From Nelumbo lutea (taxonomy: Eukaryota; Streptophyta; Magnoliopsida; Proteales; Nelumbonaceae), in NCBI GenBank assembly GCA_022828595.1, contig JAKGHH010000008.1:1610728-1674727 (forward strand): a stretch of DNA of 64,000 nucleotides, in the 5' to 3' direction. Position 1 is the first letter of the stretch. The number at the start of each line of letters is the position of its first letter. The notes beneath the pieces were generated by a model, which worked only from the letters and a program-made list of their open reading frames with translations, ran no database searches and had not been told where the DNA came from. Below, one piece after another: positions 10,790-20,747 of the stretch. The position numbers were made by a program, and so were the translations under genes.

Positions 10790-11541
10790 ATGAGAATCTA
10801 GTATTGGATCAGCCTATTTATAGCTTACTTTGGATCAGCCTTCTAATCTAATTAAGAGAGAGTTTCTTGATTCAAATCTGATATTTGGATCTAGACTCTC
10901 AATGGATAAGACTTATATTATCCTTCAGCTAATCTTGATCAGGTTATAAATCAGATTTCGCTCCCTTTTAATTAATTGACTTAAGCCCAGTTCAAAACGG
11001 GCTTTAGGCTCATTAAGTCGCATAGCTCACTTACCCTTTAATATATTGACTAACTTGGCTCTCTTTGTATGGAGTGGGATCCTAGCATTGATTTATACAT
11101 CAGCCACATGGGTTCGGCCTAACCTTTGTTACAAGGCCTGGCCAATTCACTGCAGAACACAATGAACCCCTGAGTCTATCAGTATGGGCTCTTAATGGGC
11201 CCAACATTTACACTGAATGGTCCTTGGGTCCAGCCACCTTATGAAGGCCCAATGACTGTGGGTGAATGCAAGATTAACCCATTAGATATTACCCTTAATG
11301 GTCTTACACTTAATCTCTCAGCCCTTAATGATTAAACACTACCCAACAAAAGAAAACCTCTCCCTCAACTACAAGGTACAGTGTTGCACTCTCTACTCAC
11401 ATGGATCCCAGGAATTCATACAATAAACATTAAACACTACTCGACAAAAGAAAACCTCTCCTTCAACTACAAGGTACAGTGTTGCACTCTCTACTCACAT
11501 GGATCCCAAGAATTAAAATATTTTACAAACAATTTGAAACC

Positions 11542-11579
<38 letters not shown>

Positions 11580-12310
11580 GTGTGTGTGTGTGTCTATATA
11601 AATATATTTTACAAAACAAATTTCATAAACATTTGAAATCCATTGGTAGCAGTTTAGGCTTCCGTCAGAGAGAGTGCATTCCTCGATCATTCACTTTGTC
11701 CGACAAAGGGGTTGATCTTGTCACTATGATCACCCACTCAGGTGAATTCACAAACTGTCCCAGCATACCCAAGTTTTAACCCCCTCTAAGGATCTCACTG
11801 ATTTGCATATCAAAGACAGCCTAATCTGACACCTAGTGCAATACAATAATCGAGTCTAGGGGTCAGGTGTAACATTCCAGTTTTGCCCATCTATCTCCAA
11901 GGTCCAAGGTAATATTGGAATTTGGTTTGAGTCAGGGTTTCAAGAAAACCCACACTACATGTACCTCAAGTCTCACCCTGGCAGCTGAGACCATGGTTTT
12001 TAAAACTGAACCGGTCATGGGTCTGGTTACCGGTACGAATTGTCTGATTGTTCGACCCGAATGGCTGGTCCATTATGACAAAAAAATTAAAATTTTGAAA
12101 AACGATCAAAATCGTTCGAATAACCGACCGGTTAAGTGATTTGTTGACCAAAATCAACGGTTTTGGGGGAAAAAAGTGGTTTGGGGAAAAACTGGGAACC
12201 GGTCCAATCCAACCGTCCAGTCCGATCTGGTCTTGAAAATCATGGCTGAGACAAGCCACCCCACAACCAACTTGGCGACACATCAGTGTCAGCCTTGGTA
12301 GGATAAATCT
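10790..12310. repeat. Dispersed repeat copy B (LTR-like), carrying a MITE and an internal duplication
   Basis: Direct-orientation relative of 1985-3020, matching from the TTTATAGCTTACTTTGG region to the CATCAGTGTCAGCCTTGG region. Differences from copy A: a roughly 98-base tandem duplication (units start near 11333 and 11431), an (AT)n/(TG)n microsatellite at about 11546-11593, about 105 extra bases at 11720-11825, and a hAT MITE at 11992-12244. No coding frame. Confidence 0.6.
11992..12244. mobile_element. hAT-type MITE with perfect 8-base target duplication
   Basis: The flanks are GCTGAGAC (11984-11991) and GCTGAGAC (12245-12252), identical 8-mers. The ends CATGGTTTTTAAAACTGA and (complement) CATGATTTTCAAGACC are inverted repeats. 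Copy A of the surrounding repeat has the same site without the insertion (GGGAGATGAGACAAGCC near 2935), giving a paralogous empty site. 253 bases, no gene. Confidence 0.85.
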
Positions 12311-12586
12311 CCACAGATCTATCCAATGGCTGTGAAGATTCTAAACTAACACAATTCTCATAAGTATCCAGTTTAAGGGTATTACACATAAACACACCAA
12401 ATCACATGAATCAATTATGCACTTTTATTCATTTACAATAAACATTATCAAGTACATCAATCTGATTGGAGCTAAGGGCATACATGAGAGAGAGAGAGAG
12501 AAAGAGTGTGTGTGTTAGAGTCAAAGAACACAAACACGAGAGAGAGAGAGAGAAAGAGTGTGTGTGTTAGAGTCAAAGAACACAAA

Positions 12587-12624
<38 letters not shown>

Positions 12625-12681
12625 CAGATTACTTTCCATCTTTTTAATGAACTAAGACGATTGATCATCCTTGGAAGGCTG
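12311..12681. other. Intergenic with a compound microsatellite
   Basis: At 12484-12619 a 52-base unit, (GA)n-AAGAGTGTGTGTGTTAGAG plus AAAGAACACAAACAC, is present twice and followed by a longer (GA)n run. Nothing else recognised. Confidence 0.6.
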
Positions 12682-13557
12682 TTTAAGCTGCATTTGACAT
12701 TCCTTATTTTAAGGACTTCTATCCCTTGTTTCTTTTGAAACTATGAAGATCTCATTAGCAAGTGATGAAGCAAAGAAACACTGCTAGGGGTATTAGGTAC
12801 CCACGCCCAGGGCCAAGGAAGAATTTAGGTTGTGGGATGGAGAATTTGCCTCATGATTAACATAGGTAAAAATAACAGAGCTATTAAGAGTTAAACTAAT
12901 AATATAGCTCCAAATCACAGCGAAGGGAGAAAAACGGGCCGTATCAGCATCGTTAGTGAAGAAAATAGCTTGTAAGGAGTCTGATTCAAAGATTACCCTC
13001 AAGAGGTTGTACCTACGAATTTTCTCACAAGCCAACCTAATTTGTAGAGCTTCCACACACAAAGCAGAGTCATAGGACAATCTTTTCCCATATGTCCAGA
13101 GGATCGAACATGTATTCGATCGTGCCACACAGGCTGCAGTTGCTAGCGATGAATGGAGGTGGAAACTATCATCACATTTAATCTTTATCCACTCTAGTGG
13201 AGGTGGATTTCAATGGTGGAGCCTTTGCCTCATGTGTATATGTGAGAGGGGGCGGGGAATTCCCGTCATCAAAAACTTGTAAACATTTTGTTATGAGTGC
13301 ATTAGCTTGCGGACAAGTTTGGATTGAACAGGAGCGGCAATCCTTGATTCATCTCTATTGGGGACCGGGGATGGAGGGTAAAGTTTTTCCGGAATTATTT
13401 TAAAAGTTAGAGTTAGGGACGGGGAAAAGATTGTCATATGACTTATTTTAAGGACTTATATGCTTTTTGCTATTAAAGTGTCCATATTAACATTGAGTTT
13501 TTAACTGCAAAACGAAGGTAAATCCTTAAAAATAAGGAATGCCAAATGCAACCTAAG
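12682..13557. mobile_element. DNA element with 37-base TIRs carrying a LINE RNase H fragment
   Basis: The left TIR (12682-12718, containing GCATTTGACATTCCTTATTT) and right TIR (13521-13557, containing AAATAAGGAATGCCAAATGC) are inverted repeats. The short MITE at 9936-10060 has the same ends. The interior holds a minus-strand RNase H fragment. I found no clear target duplication, so the superfamily is open; the absence of a transposase makes it non-autonomous. Confidence 0.55.
12793..13205 (-). pseudogene. RNase H domain fragment of an L1-type LINE (RVT_3 family)
   Basis: The frame reads (from about 13205 down) WIKIKCDDSF, ILWTYGKRLSYDSA, VEALQIRLACEKIRR, RVIFESDSLQAI and a final YVNHEANSPSHNL. 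The order DD..., VEAL and ESDS corresponds to the acidic residues of the plant RNase H-like domain found at the C-terminus of L1-type ORF2. It has no reverse transcriptase upstream and no oligo-A tail next to it, so it is a fragment. It lies wholly inside the TIR-bounded element 12682-13557. Confidence 0.65.
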
Positions 13558-13560
13558 TCA

Positions 13561-13821
13561 GCCAAATTTAAAACTGAATTTCTCTCTCTCTCTCTATATA
13601 TTGTTCGAATCGAATGCTCAGCCCGTTCTGATAGAAAAATAAAAAAATTAATAAATAATCAAAACTGTTTGAATGGTTAACCACTTGCTTTAACAGTTTA
13701 TTGACCAAAATCAATGATTTTGGAGGAAAATCAGATTTTTGAGAAAAACGAAATTAGTCAGATGACCGGTTCCCAATTTTCTGGTCTGACCATCCGGTCC
13801 GATCCGATTTTGAAAACCATG
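13561..13821. mobile_element. Degenerate MITE of the CATGGTTTT family
   Basis: The right end CCGATTTTGAAAACCATGG (13803-13821) is the family terminus in complement; the left end AAATTTAAAACTGAAT is weaker and interrupted by a (TC)n tract. It abuts the element 12682-13557. No target duplication seen. Confidence 0.45.
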
Positions 13822-16133
13822 GTAAATAGTTAATAGATTGTTTGAAGATAGCCCACTTCATTTAATTTGTTGCTGGCAGACAATCTTTTTGTATGTATCA
13901 TTATCAACAGACAAGGAGCTACACCTTGTTGGAAATCAAGGACACACCTCCCGGCCCTAAAGAAAGCGCTCGCTCCATTCTCTATTATTTTTCTAGTACT
14001 GGCCCATGGAAAATGCTCATTTCAGAATTGCTTAATGGCTTCATTTCCATTACGTTAGTCCAAGTCAAGGTTGGTATCATAACACGTCTGTGCCATTGCC
14101 ATGTGGTGGATAAATACCTGCACAACATGCGTCTCCACTCCATTCAAGCTAGCACATTTCATCAAGGAAATGAAACCAAACCATGAAAAATGACAAAAAC
14201 AGCATGGATTTTTATTGACTAAAGTGACCCAGATCTACACTGAGTCCTGTAATTCAGCATCATTGGCACTCGGGTCTTGGTTGGATATCTGACTATCTGA
14301 CTATACTATACTACCATCTTGTGAAGGTTATTATCGGGTCCCAGGCAAACGATAAGTAAAGTAACCTCGATCCTCTTGGGTTAGGACTTAGGAGGGACGA
14401 TAGGTCGCACATCTCCGCAGAGGCAACTGTCACCGGCTGTACAAGCAACCCTGACGATCAAAATGTCGATTTGAAACAGTTCCGCTTCCACATACTCATA
14501 TTTTTCTCGAATGCATGCTGAAATCTTGAATCTGATCAGAATGTACTTCTGGTCGTAGGAGAGAGTACAGAAATTAATGTTCATCTCCCACTTGATTGAT
14601 GCTATGAACTTGGAGCTTTGGTGGACTTCGATGGAGCTCACTTTCGTGCTTCCATAAGAAATCTTGAATCTTGTCTGAAGTATATAATATAAAACGGAGA
14701 TAAGAGTTCCACCATGGCTTCCTCATTCCTGGCTCCACCTCCACGCGGTTGAAGTAAGAAACTCGCTTTATTCTTTTTTTTTTTTTTTATAGAAAGAAAC
14801 TCGCTTTATTCAAAGTTTAGAGGAGGGAGATGGACAGTTGGTCCGACAAAAGCTGCAGCCTTCACATGAGTCTTTTTTTCTTTAGCTGGATAGAGAAGTT
14901 GTTCAATGGTGTCTCACATGATGACATGAGCCATTTTTTTCTTTAGATGGTGTGGTGAGTCTGGTGACCCATCTCATAAACAATCTCCTCTATTTTGGTT
15001 TTGTGCCATGGGCTGCAACCCAAACTAAGGATGGGGCTCATCAATGGCCCATTGTGATTATTTTATACATCAAAGGGAAATTGTCTAAAATTCACCTTCC
15101 CTTGGTGCACCGTTAATGCTTCTTAACAAAGGTGTCCATATCAGCATAAATAACAATTTTTATGACTAAATTACCCTTGACTTATGGGTTGGAGGGAAAT
15201 GGTATTTTTCAGTTTTCAAATTTCTTTTTTTTTTACATTTTTAGTGTTTTGTTATAATTTCCATTTTTTTTATAATTTCTGTTTGTTTACATTTTTCTAT
15301 TTTCTACTATCTATAATTTTTTCTTTATTTTTATTTATTTGCAATATCTATGTTTTTCTATAATTTTTGGTGTTTTTTCTATAATTTTTATTTTCTGATT
15401 TTGTTTTTCAATTTGTATAGTTTCTATAATTTGAAAATATATATTTTTTATTTTGTTTGCAATTTCTATAATTTTTATTTTTTTGTAATTTATATGTTTA
15501 TGTATTTTATATTTGAAAATATTTTTTTGAACTTTTCCCTTTTTCATATCTAAATATTAAAGCGGTAATATATTAAAACCCGTTAATTTATTTTGTATAT
15601 ATTTTATATTTTTCTATGAAGGTTAAAATGTTATTATATTAACACCCATCAATCTGTTTAACGTCAAGTTAGTGACATGATGAGTTTTAGACATTTTGAA
15701 AAGTTGAGGCGAGTTTAAGAGAAATGCTGAAAACTCATGGTGAGTTTTAGACAAATTCCCTACATTAAAAAACAGATCAATAAATCATTCAACCATTGAC
15801 AAATAGCACTTTTAGCTAACTTATTGATCCAAATGGATTGAAACCATATGATTATATAAACTTCAAAATTTTGTCACATATTGGACTGTATTGGCCATGC
15901 ATATTTCATTCATACATTATACACCAAAACCAAGTACGTATCTTTTTGGAAGTTTGACATATTTTGGGGGCTGGGTAGGTAGGCCTAAGATCCACCTCTC
16001 TATCCTATGTTTGAAACGAATTAAAAATAAATAAAAACATGTGATATTTACAAGTTTTTTCTTTTTAACAGGATTGAATCGAGTTGAATTGTCTAAGGCA
16101 TCAACCAATGCTATGTTCATCCTAGGGATGCAA
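13822..16133. other. Intergenic; unassigned frames and a T-rich block
   Basis: The frames at 13867-14186 (+) and 14381-14641 (-, 86 codons) have no domain I recognise. The minus frame is the better candidate for a gene relic because it is not low-complexity. About 15200-15600 is a T-rich block of TTTTTATAATTT-like units that produces meaningless Phe/Lys-rich frames on both strands. Confidence 0.35.
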
Positions 16134-17350
16134 AAGGTTTGGATTGGATTCAAAGTAGGATATATCTGAATCCGATCCAAAGATCCAATTGGATCTCACA
16201 AATGGTGATTTGAATTCAAGTTCATTAAGAATGTTAGATATTTAACTCTGATCCAATCTGATGGAGGAAGATTTGGCCCAACCTCTTGGCCACCCAACAT
16301 GTGGAAGCAACTGAGGGTGACCTGCTAGGAGCAACAGCTCGGCACGGCAATACGCTCAAGGCGCGAGCTCCGAGAGGAGGAAATAATAGTCCGAGCTCCC
16401 CAAAAGGAGCCCGAACTCTCCCTTTGACCCCGAGCCTTACAAGGAGCGCAAAGGGCAACAACTCGAACTGGTCCACCCTAGGGCAGTTCGGGCCACACTT
16501 CTATCCGAACTCAAGACTTCACATCGCACACCACTCCAGCACTTCGTCTCCAGGCCGTTGAACTGAACAACCGTACCTAACACCAAAGGAGTCCATATCT
16601 TGAGGCGATGCACCTGACTGACTTAGGATCTGACGCTTGACAGTCGCACTTCAACGGCCACCTGCCACCGCCACCTCCATTTACAAAGATGGCTCTGACA
16701 AAGAGAGCAGTGGCGGTTGTCTACCCTAGCAGAGGTGATGACACTCGAACTGGCAAAAGTGCAGAGGTAATGATACCCGACCTGACAAGAGCATGGGAGT
16801 GAGTGCGCGAAGTGGTTATAAAAGGCCCTCTTCCCCCAAAGAATAAAGGGACATGATAACTTTGTGTCATCTGGTTTTTTATCTTGCCTATGAGAAAATA
16901 CTAACTTGAGCTTCAGAGCACCCTAGTCGGGTTCCTCCCCGAAGACTACCCGCTTTCATTCCCAGTTTCAGGCACCTTTTGCTCCAGTTAGAGGCAAGAT
17001 CGTTGACAATTAGGACCGACCGGATTGCGCTCCATCATAATCCGATTCAAATTCTTTAAATTTTAACAAATTATTAAAGAAAAAGCATAATAGTTTATAT
17101 AAAGAAAAGCAAAATTATAAATATTTTTCAACTATTTTTATTATATATATTAATAATAAACATTTGTTTTTATAAACAAAATTTACAAAAAATTTAATAT
17201 GAACATATTAATAATATATATAGGTCTTTTATAAATATATTAATATATACATATCTTTTATATATGTATATATTAATATATTTATCCAATCTAATCTGAT
17301 TCCATTATCCAATCTAATCTGATAAAAAAATGTAAGGATTATCCGAATTA
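16134..17350. mobile_element. Possible old DNA element interrupted by a solo LTR
   Basis: The left part starts TAGGGATGCAAAAGG and contains repeated GATCCAAT/GGATT blocks. After the solo LTR (16259-17037), similar AATCTAATCTGATTCC blocks continue to about 17350. The blocks are partly inverted to one another. This looks like a subterminal-repeat element older than the LTR insertion; the right end is not defined. Confidence 0.35.
16259..17037 (+). mobile_element. Solo LTR of an LTR retrotransposon
   Basis: 779 bases bounded by TGATGGAG and CTCCATCA, an 8-base terminal inverted repeat of TG...CA type. The flanks CAATC (16254-16258) and TAATC (17038-17042) match at 4 of 5 positions, as expected for a 5-base target duplication. 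A TATA motif (GGTTATAAAAGG, about 16812) and an AATAAAG signal (about 16842) sit in the order of an LTR promoter and poly-A region. It is GC-richer than its surroundings and has no coding content. I infer it was left by recombination between two LTRs. Confidence 0.75.
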
Positions 17351-17849
17351 AGCTCTGAATCATGCGGTCATGCATATTGATTACGATTATTATTTCTAAC
17401 TAGCTAACCATAACCTTGTACAATATGACATTTGGCAATAATATGGTCTCGAGCTTTTTACTTTTTTTTTTTTTTTTTTTGCGCAAGAGGACAATTTGCT
17501 ATAATGAATAGTTACTCACTACCATTAGTTAGCGAGAACGTCAATTTAGAAAAATAAATGTAGTGAGAATGTTTTGACGTAATAAGCGAAAGCTCCCGCA
17601 GCGCAGTTGAAATTTAACCCGACTAGAAATAAGGGAAACAGAGAAGAAACCTTTAAAAAAAAAATTCAATTTATAGAAAAGGACAGAAAAGCAAATGGTT
17701 GTCCGGTTCATCCCGTCGCATCGATCAAAAGTTCAAAAGCAAAGCGGACAGAAGTCAAATCCGGGATGGACACACACAGCACATGAGCGCACTACTAACA
17801 TGCATTGGCAGTCGTAGTCGGTGAGTTGCTGAGTGCAATTCACTTGAAT
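17351..17849. other. Intergenic, nothing recognised
   Basis: AT-rich sequence with a T-run at 17462-17480. No recognisable coding domain. Confidence 0.4.
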
Positions 17850-18310
17850 AACGAAAAGCTACTTTTAGATGTCTGCAACCACATATACATTACTGGCTAT
17901 GTTCATCCAGCCTTATGTTAGAATTTGGAAATATATCTTGTACTTTACATCGCCAATATTCCATATGTGCAGTTGGATGAACGATCAGCAATGTGTTGTG
18001 ATCACCAGATCCGAACTCTACAACAACAAAGATCTAAAATACTCAATAATGGCAGAGATCTTCTATGGGCAATCAACTGATATATCATGAAGACAATTGG
18101 TGATGATCTAAGAATCAGATTTAACTGTGATTCCCGTAAATAAATATACTTTCAGAGCCAAGGCTTCAGCTTCTAAGGCCGAACCTGAGGGTAAATACAA
18201 GGCTGTACTGTAACAATGGATCCCTTCAGAATTCCTCACCAGAATCCCGGTACCGATGCAGAGTCTACCCATTGCTCCATGTATGTTTACCTTGAAAGTT
18301 GAAACAACCT
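17850..18310 (-). pseudogene. RNase H domain fragment of an L1-type LINE
   Basis: Reading the minus strand from about 18300: IHGAMGRLCIGTGILVRNSEG, SALEAEALALKVYL, then KSDS and EISAIIEYFRSL-like residues. This is the pattern of the plant RVT_3 RNase H domain (glycine-rich first strand, EAEALAL helix, SDS turn). Several stops and at least one frameshift break it. No reverse transcriptase is seen nearby, so it is a short relic. Confidence 0.6.
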
Positions 18311-20220
18311 GCCAAATGCCTCCTCTAGCTCATGAATTTTGTCTAATCAAGGACCCTTCGGTCTTCACACCTTAGGCCATTTTATTTTTACCTCTCTTAT
18401 TTGAACTTGGACTTAGATTATGGTAAATACTGGATTAATTAGCTAGAGTTTATCAAAAAACTGAACGCATGTTTCTCTTTTTTCAGATGTATCACGCTAG
18501 TATATATCATCCACTCTTTTTTCTTTCAAATCAAACGCAACATTACGAGTTCTTTTTTTAATTACCAAACAAATCTTGCAAAAAGTTTACTCAATCCAAC
18601 CCAATCCGAAAAAACAGGTTAGGGCCTCATATTTAGCAACATGAAATTGAGAATGACCGGATCCACCATGACTTGAAAAAACTGAATTGTGTTGGGTTGG
18701 GTCATGGGTCAACCAGTTGATCCAATTACCAGGTTTAATTAGAACTATTTATGTATTGTTAGAAGTTTTCACTCTTTAATCTTTACTATTTAGTTTTTAC
18801 TCTTTGGGATCTTTCTTTTTTTGGATTTTGAGAGGGGAAAGTTGGCCAATGGTTTTCATTGACTAAGAATCCTCGGGTCTTTTTTTTCAAAATATTGTGG
18901 GGAGTAGGGAAAGTTTATTTTCCTAGATCCCAATCTCCTAGGTGGGTAAATGACTTTCCCACATGGGGGGAAAGTTGCCAACACTTGAATGGGACAAAAA
19001 TGCCCCTTTTAATAATATGTTTTTATGTCTAAAATGGTCATTGTCTTTTTTTACTTGGGAAATAAAAGAACATGGGTAAATACACTTATCCAGTAAGTGT
19101 TTTCCAGGAAAAACTTACCCAGGTAATTGCATTTACTTGGGTAAGTAACTTATCAAAAAATGAACGGGGCCTTTATTGTTTACTCTTTAAATTGTTGAAT
19201 GTTCAGGTTTTTTATTTTATTTTTGAAAATTTAATGTTAATTTATTTAACTTTGGTATTTTTTTATACTCTTTAAAAATTTAATTATTTTTTAGAATGAC
19301 CCAAATTGACCCATGGATCAACCATAATTCAAACATTTAAAGTTAAGGTACAACATTTGATAACCTAACCCAAAATCAACCCAAAGTGTATTGACCCGGC
19401 CCAAACCCGACCCACCCAACCCAATTGCCCGGTCTATTTCCAAACTATAACCAGTCCCGGAGGGAATAGTTTGCTTTACCAACTTTAATACCCAAATGTG
19501 AACAAGACCAAGTGAAACATGCAACTTCACAATAAAAAATATGTGATGGATGTCAACCGAACCATGTATACGATTTTTAATCAAATGAATATTAATTGCA
19601 ATTACTCTTTTACCCCCACACCCATGTTCAGTGTTCACGTGTCATGCAAATAAAACTTTAAAACAGCCGAGGCAGTTTCAATTAAACAGCCAAACAGTCT
19701 CTACAAGATATATCTAGAAATATGCCACAAACAAGAGGATAAATTTTCTTAACGTTCCAAATCAGTCTCTATTGCACGGGAAAATCTAAAAGATTTAATA
19801 ATTTTTATTTTTTATTTAATGTTAATTTATAAAAAATAATTATTGTTAATTGAATATGAACAATTTTTTTAATAAATTTAGTTTTATTAATAATTTTTAG
19901 TCTTATTATTATTATTTTTAAATGGAATTTTAAATAAATAAAAATAATTATAAAAACTACAATTTTTATTAATTCCACTAATAATTAACAATTATATAAG
20001 AATGACAACAGGGTGGGTTGAGGGCAGGGCACCCCATCCCTTTCCCTGCCCCATAGTCAAGACACTCTATCCCATCCCCACCCGTCCCCAATGTCACGCA
20101 GGTTCAGGGCAAGGTAACTACTCCTCAATATCAGGCAAGTTCAAGGGCAAGGTACCTCACTCCTCATCAAGGATGGAAAATCCTTGAATTTCCTTGCCAT
20201 GTCCCCAGTATTGGGTGGGT
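18311..20220. other. Intergenic with GGGTTGGGT/ACCCAACCC blocks
   Basis: Blocks rich in GTTGGGTTGGGTCATGGGTC (about 18690) and ACCCGACCCACCCAACCCAA (about 19405) lie roughly inverted around 18.6-19.43 kb and may mark an old element. Between them TAAGTGTTTTCCAGG and ACTTACCCAAGTAA-like sequences suggest another degraded MITE. About 19790-20000 is a TTATTA-rich tract. No gene found. Confidence 0.35.
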
Positions 20221-20450
20221 TCAAGTAGAGGTATAAATTGAGTCGTGTTGGGTCGGCACGACACGACCCACATGTGGCCCGCACAAAGTGCGATACCATG
20301 TTGGTCCATGAGGTGTCCCAAATTGTGCCTCCCTCCTCTACGATAATTTGGGGGCCAGTTCGGCACGAGCCCGTGCCGTGTCGTGGATCGGACTGGTCCA
20401 TGGGCCAAGCCATGTCGCACACCAAGCCAAGCTCAAGGCAAGGCACCCTC
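20220..20450. repeat. GC-rich inverted-repeat block (transposon end-like)
   Basis: Dense short palindromic pieces (GGCACGACACGACCCACATG, CCCGTGCCGTGTCG, GGGCCAAGCCATG) following TAGAGGTATAAATTG, the same style of terminus as at 5309. Overlapping frames occur on both strands only because the block is GC-rich; none has a domain. Confidence 0.4.
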
Positions 20451-20458
20451 TCCCCGTC

Positions 20459-20739
20459 CAAGGATTTTAAAATTGGACCGGATAAGGAACCGTTCTAGGG
20501 TCAAACGGTCTGTCTACTTGGTCCAAACGAATGACCCGCTCTAACAAAAAAATAAAAAATTAGAAAAACAAAAAAAGGCCAAAAAATGTTGTTTGGGTTG
20601 ACGGTTCGATCGCCTAGGTAAACGGTTCGCTAACCAAATAAACGATTTTCGGACAAAAAGAGGTTCTGAGGTGAAATGGTGTCTGATTCCCAATTTTTTC
20701 GGTCAAACCATCTGGTTTGATGCATTTTTTAAAACACTG
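20459..20739. mobile_element. hAT-type MITE with perfect 8-base target duplication
   Basis: The flanks TCCCCGTC (20451-20458) and TCCCCGTC (20740-20747) are identical. The ends CAAGGATTTTAAAATTGGACC and (complement) CAGTGTTTTAAAAAATGCATC are imperfect inverted repeats. The interior shares the GACCGG, AACGGTTC and GGTTTTGGG-like blocks of the copies at 7095 and 11992. 281 bases, non-coding. Confidence 0.8.
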
Positions 20740-20747
20740 TCCCCGTC

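Noticed and set aside
14381..14641. 86-codon minus-strand frame with mixed composition
   Set aside because: Could be a gene relic, but I cannot assign it to any family, so I left it unnamed within the spacer entry.
15335..15553. Overlapping Lys/Ile-rich and Phe-rich frames
   Set aside because: Low-complexity T-rich tract read on both strands.
20141..20498. Three overlapping frames of 86-106 codons
   Set aside because: Mutually overlapping on both strands in a GC-rich palindromic repeat; no domain.
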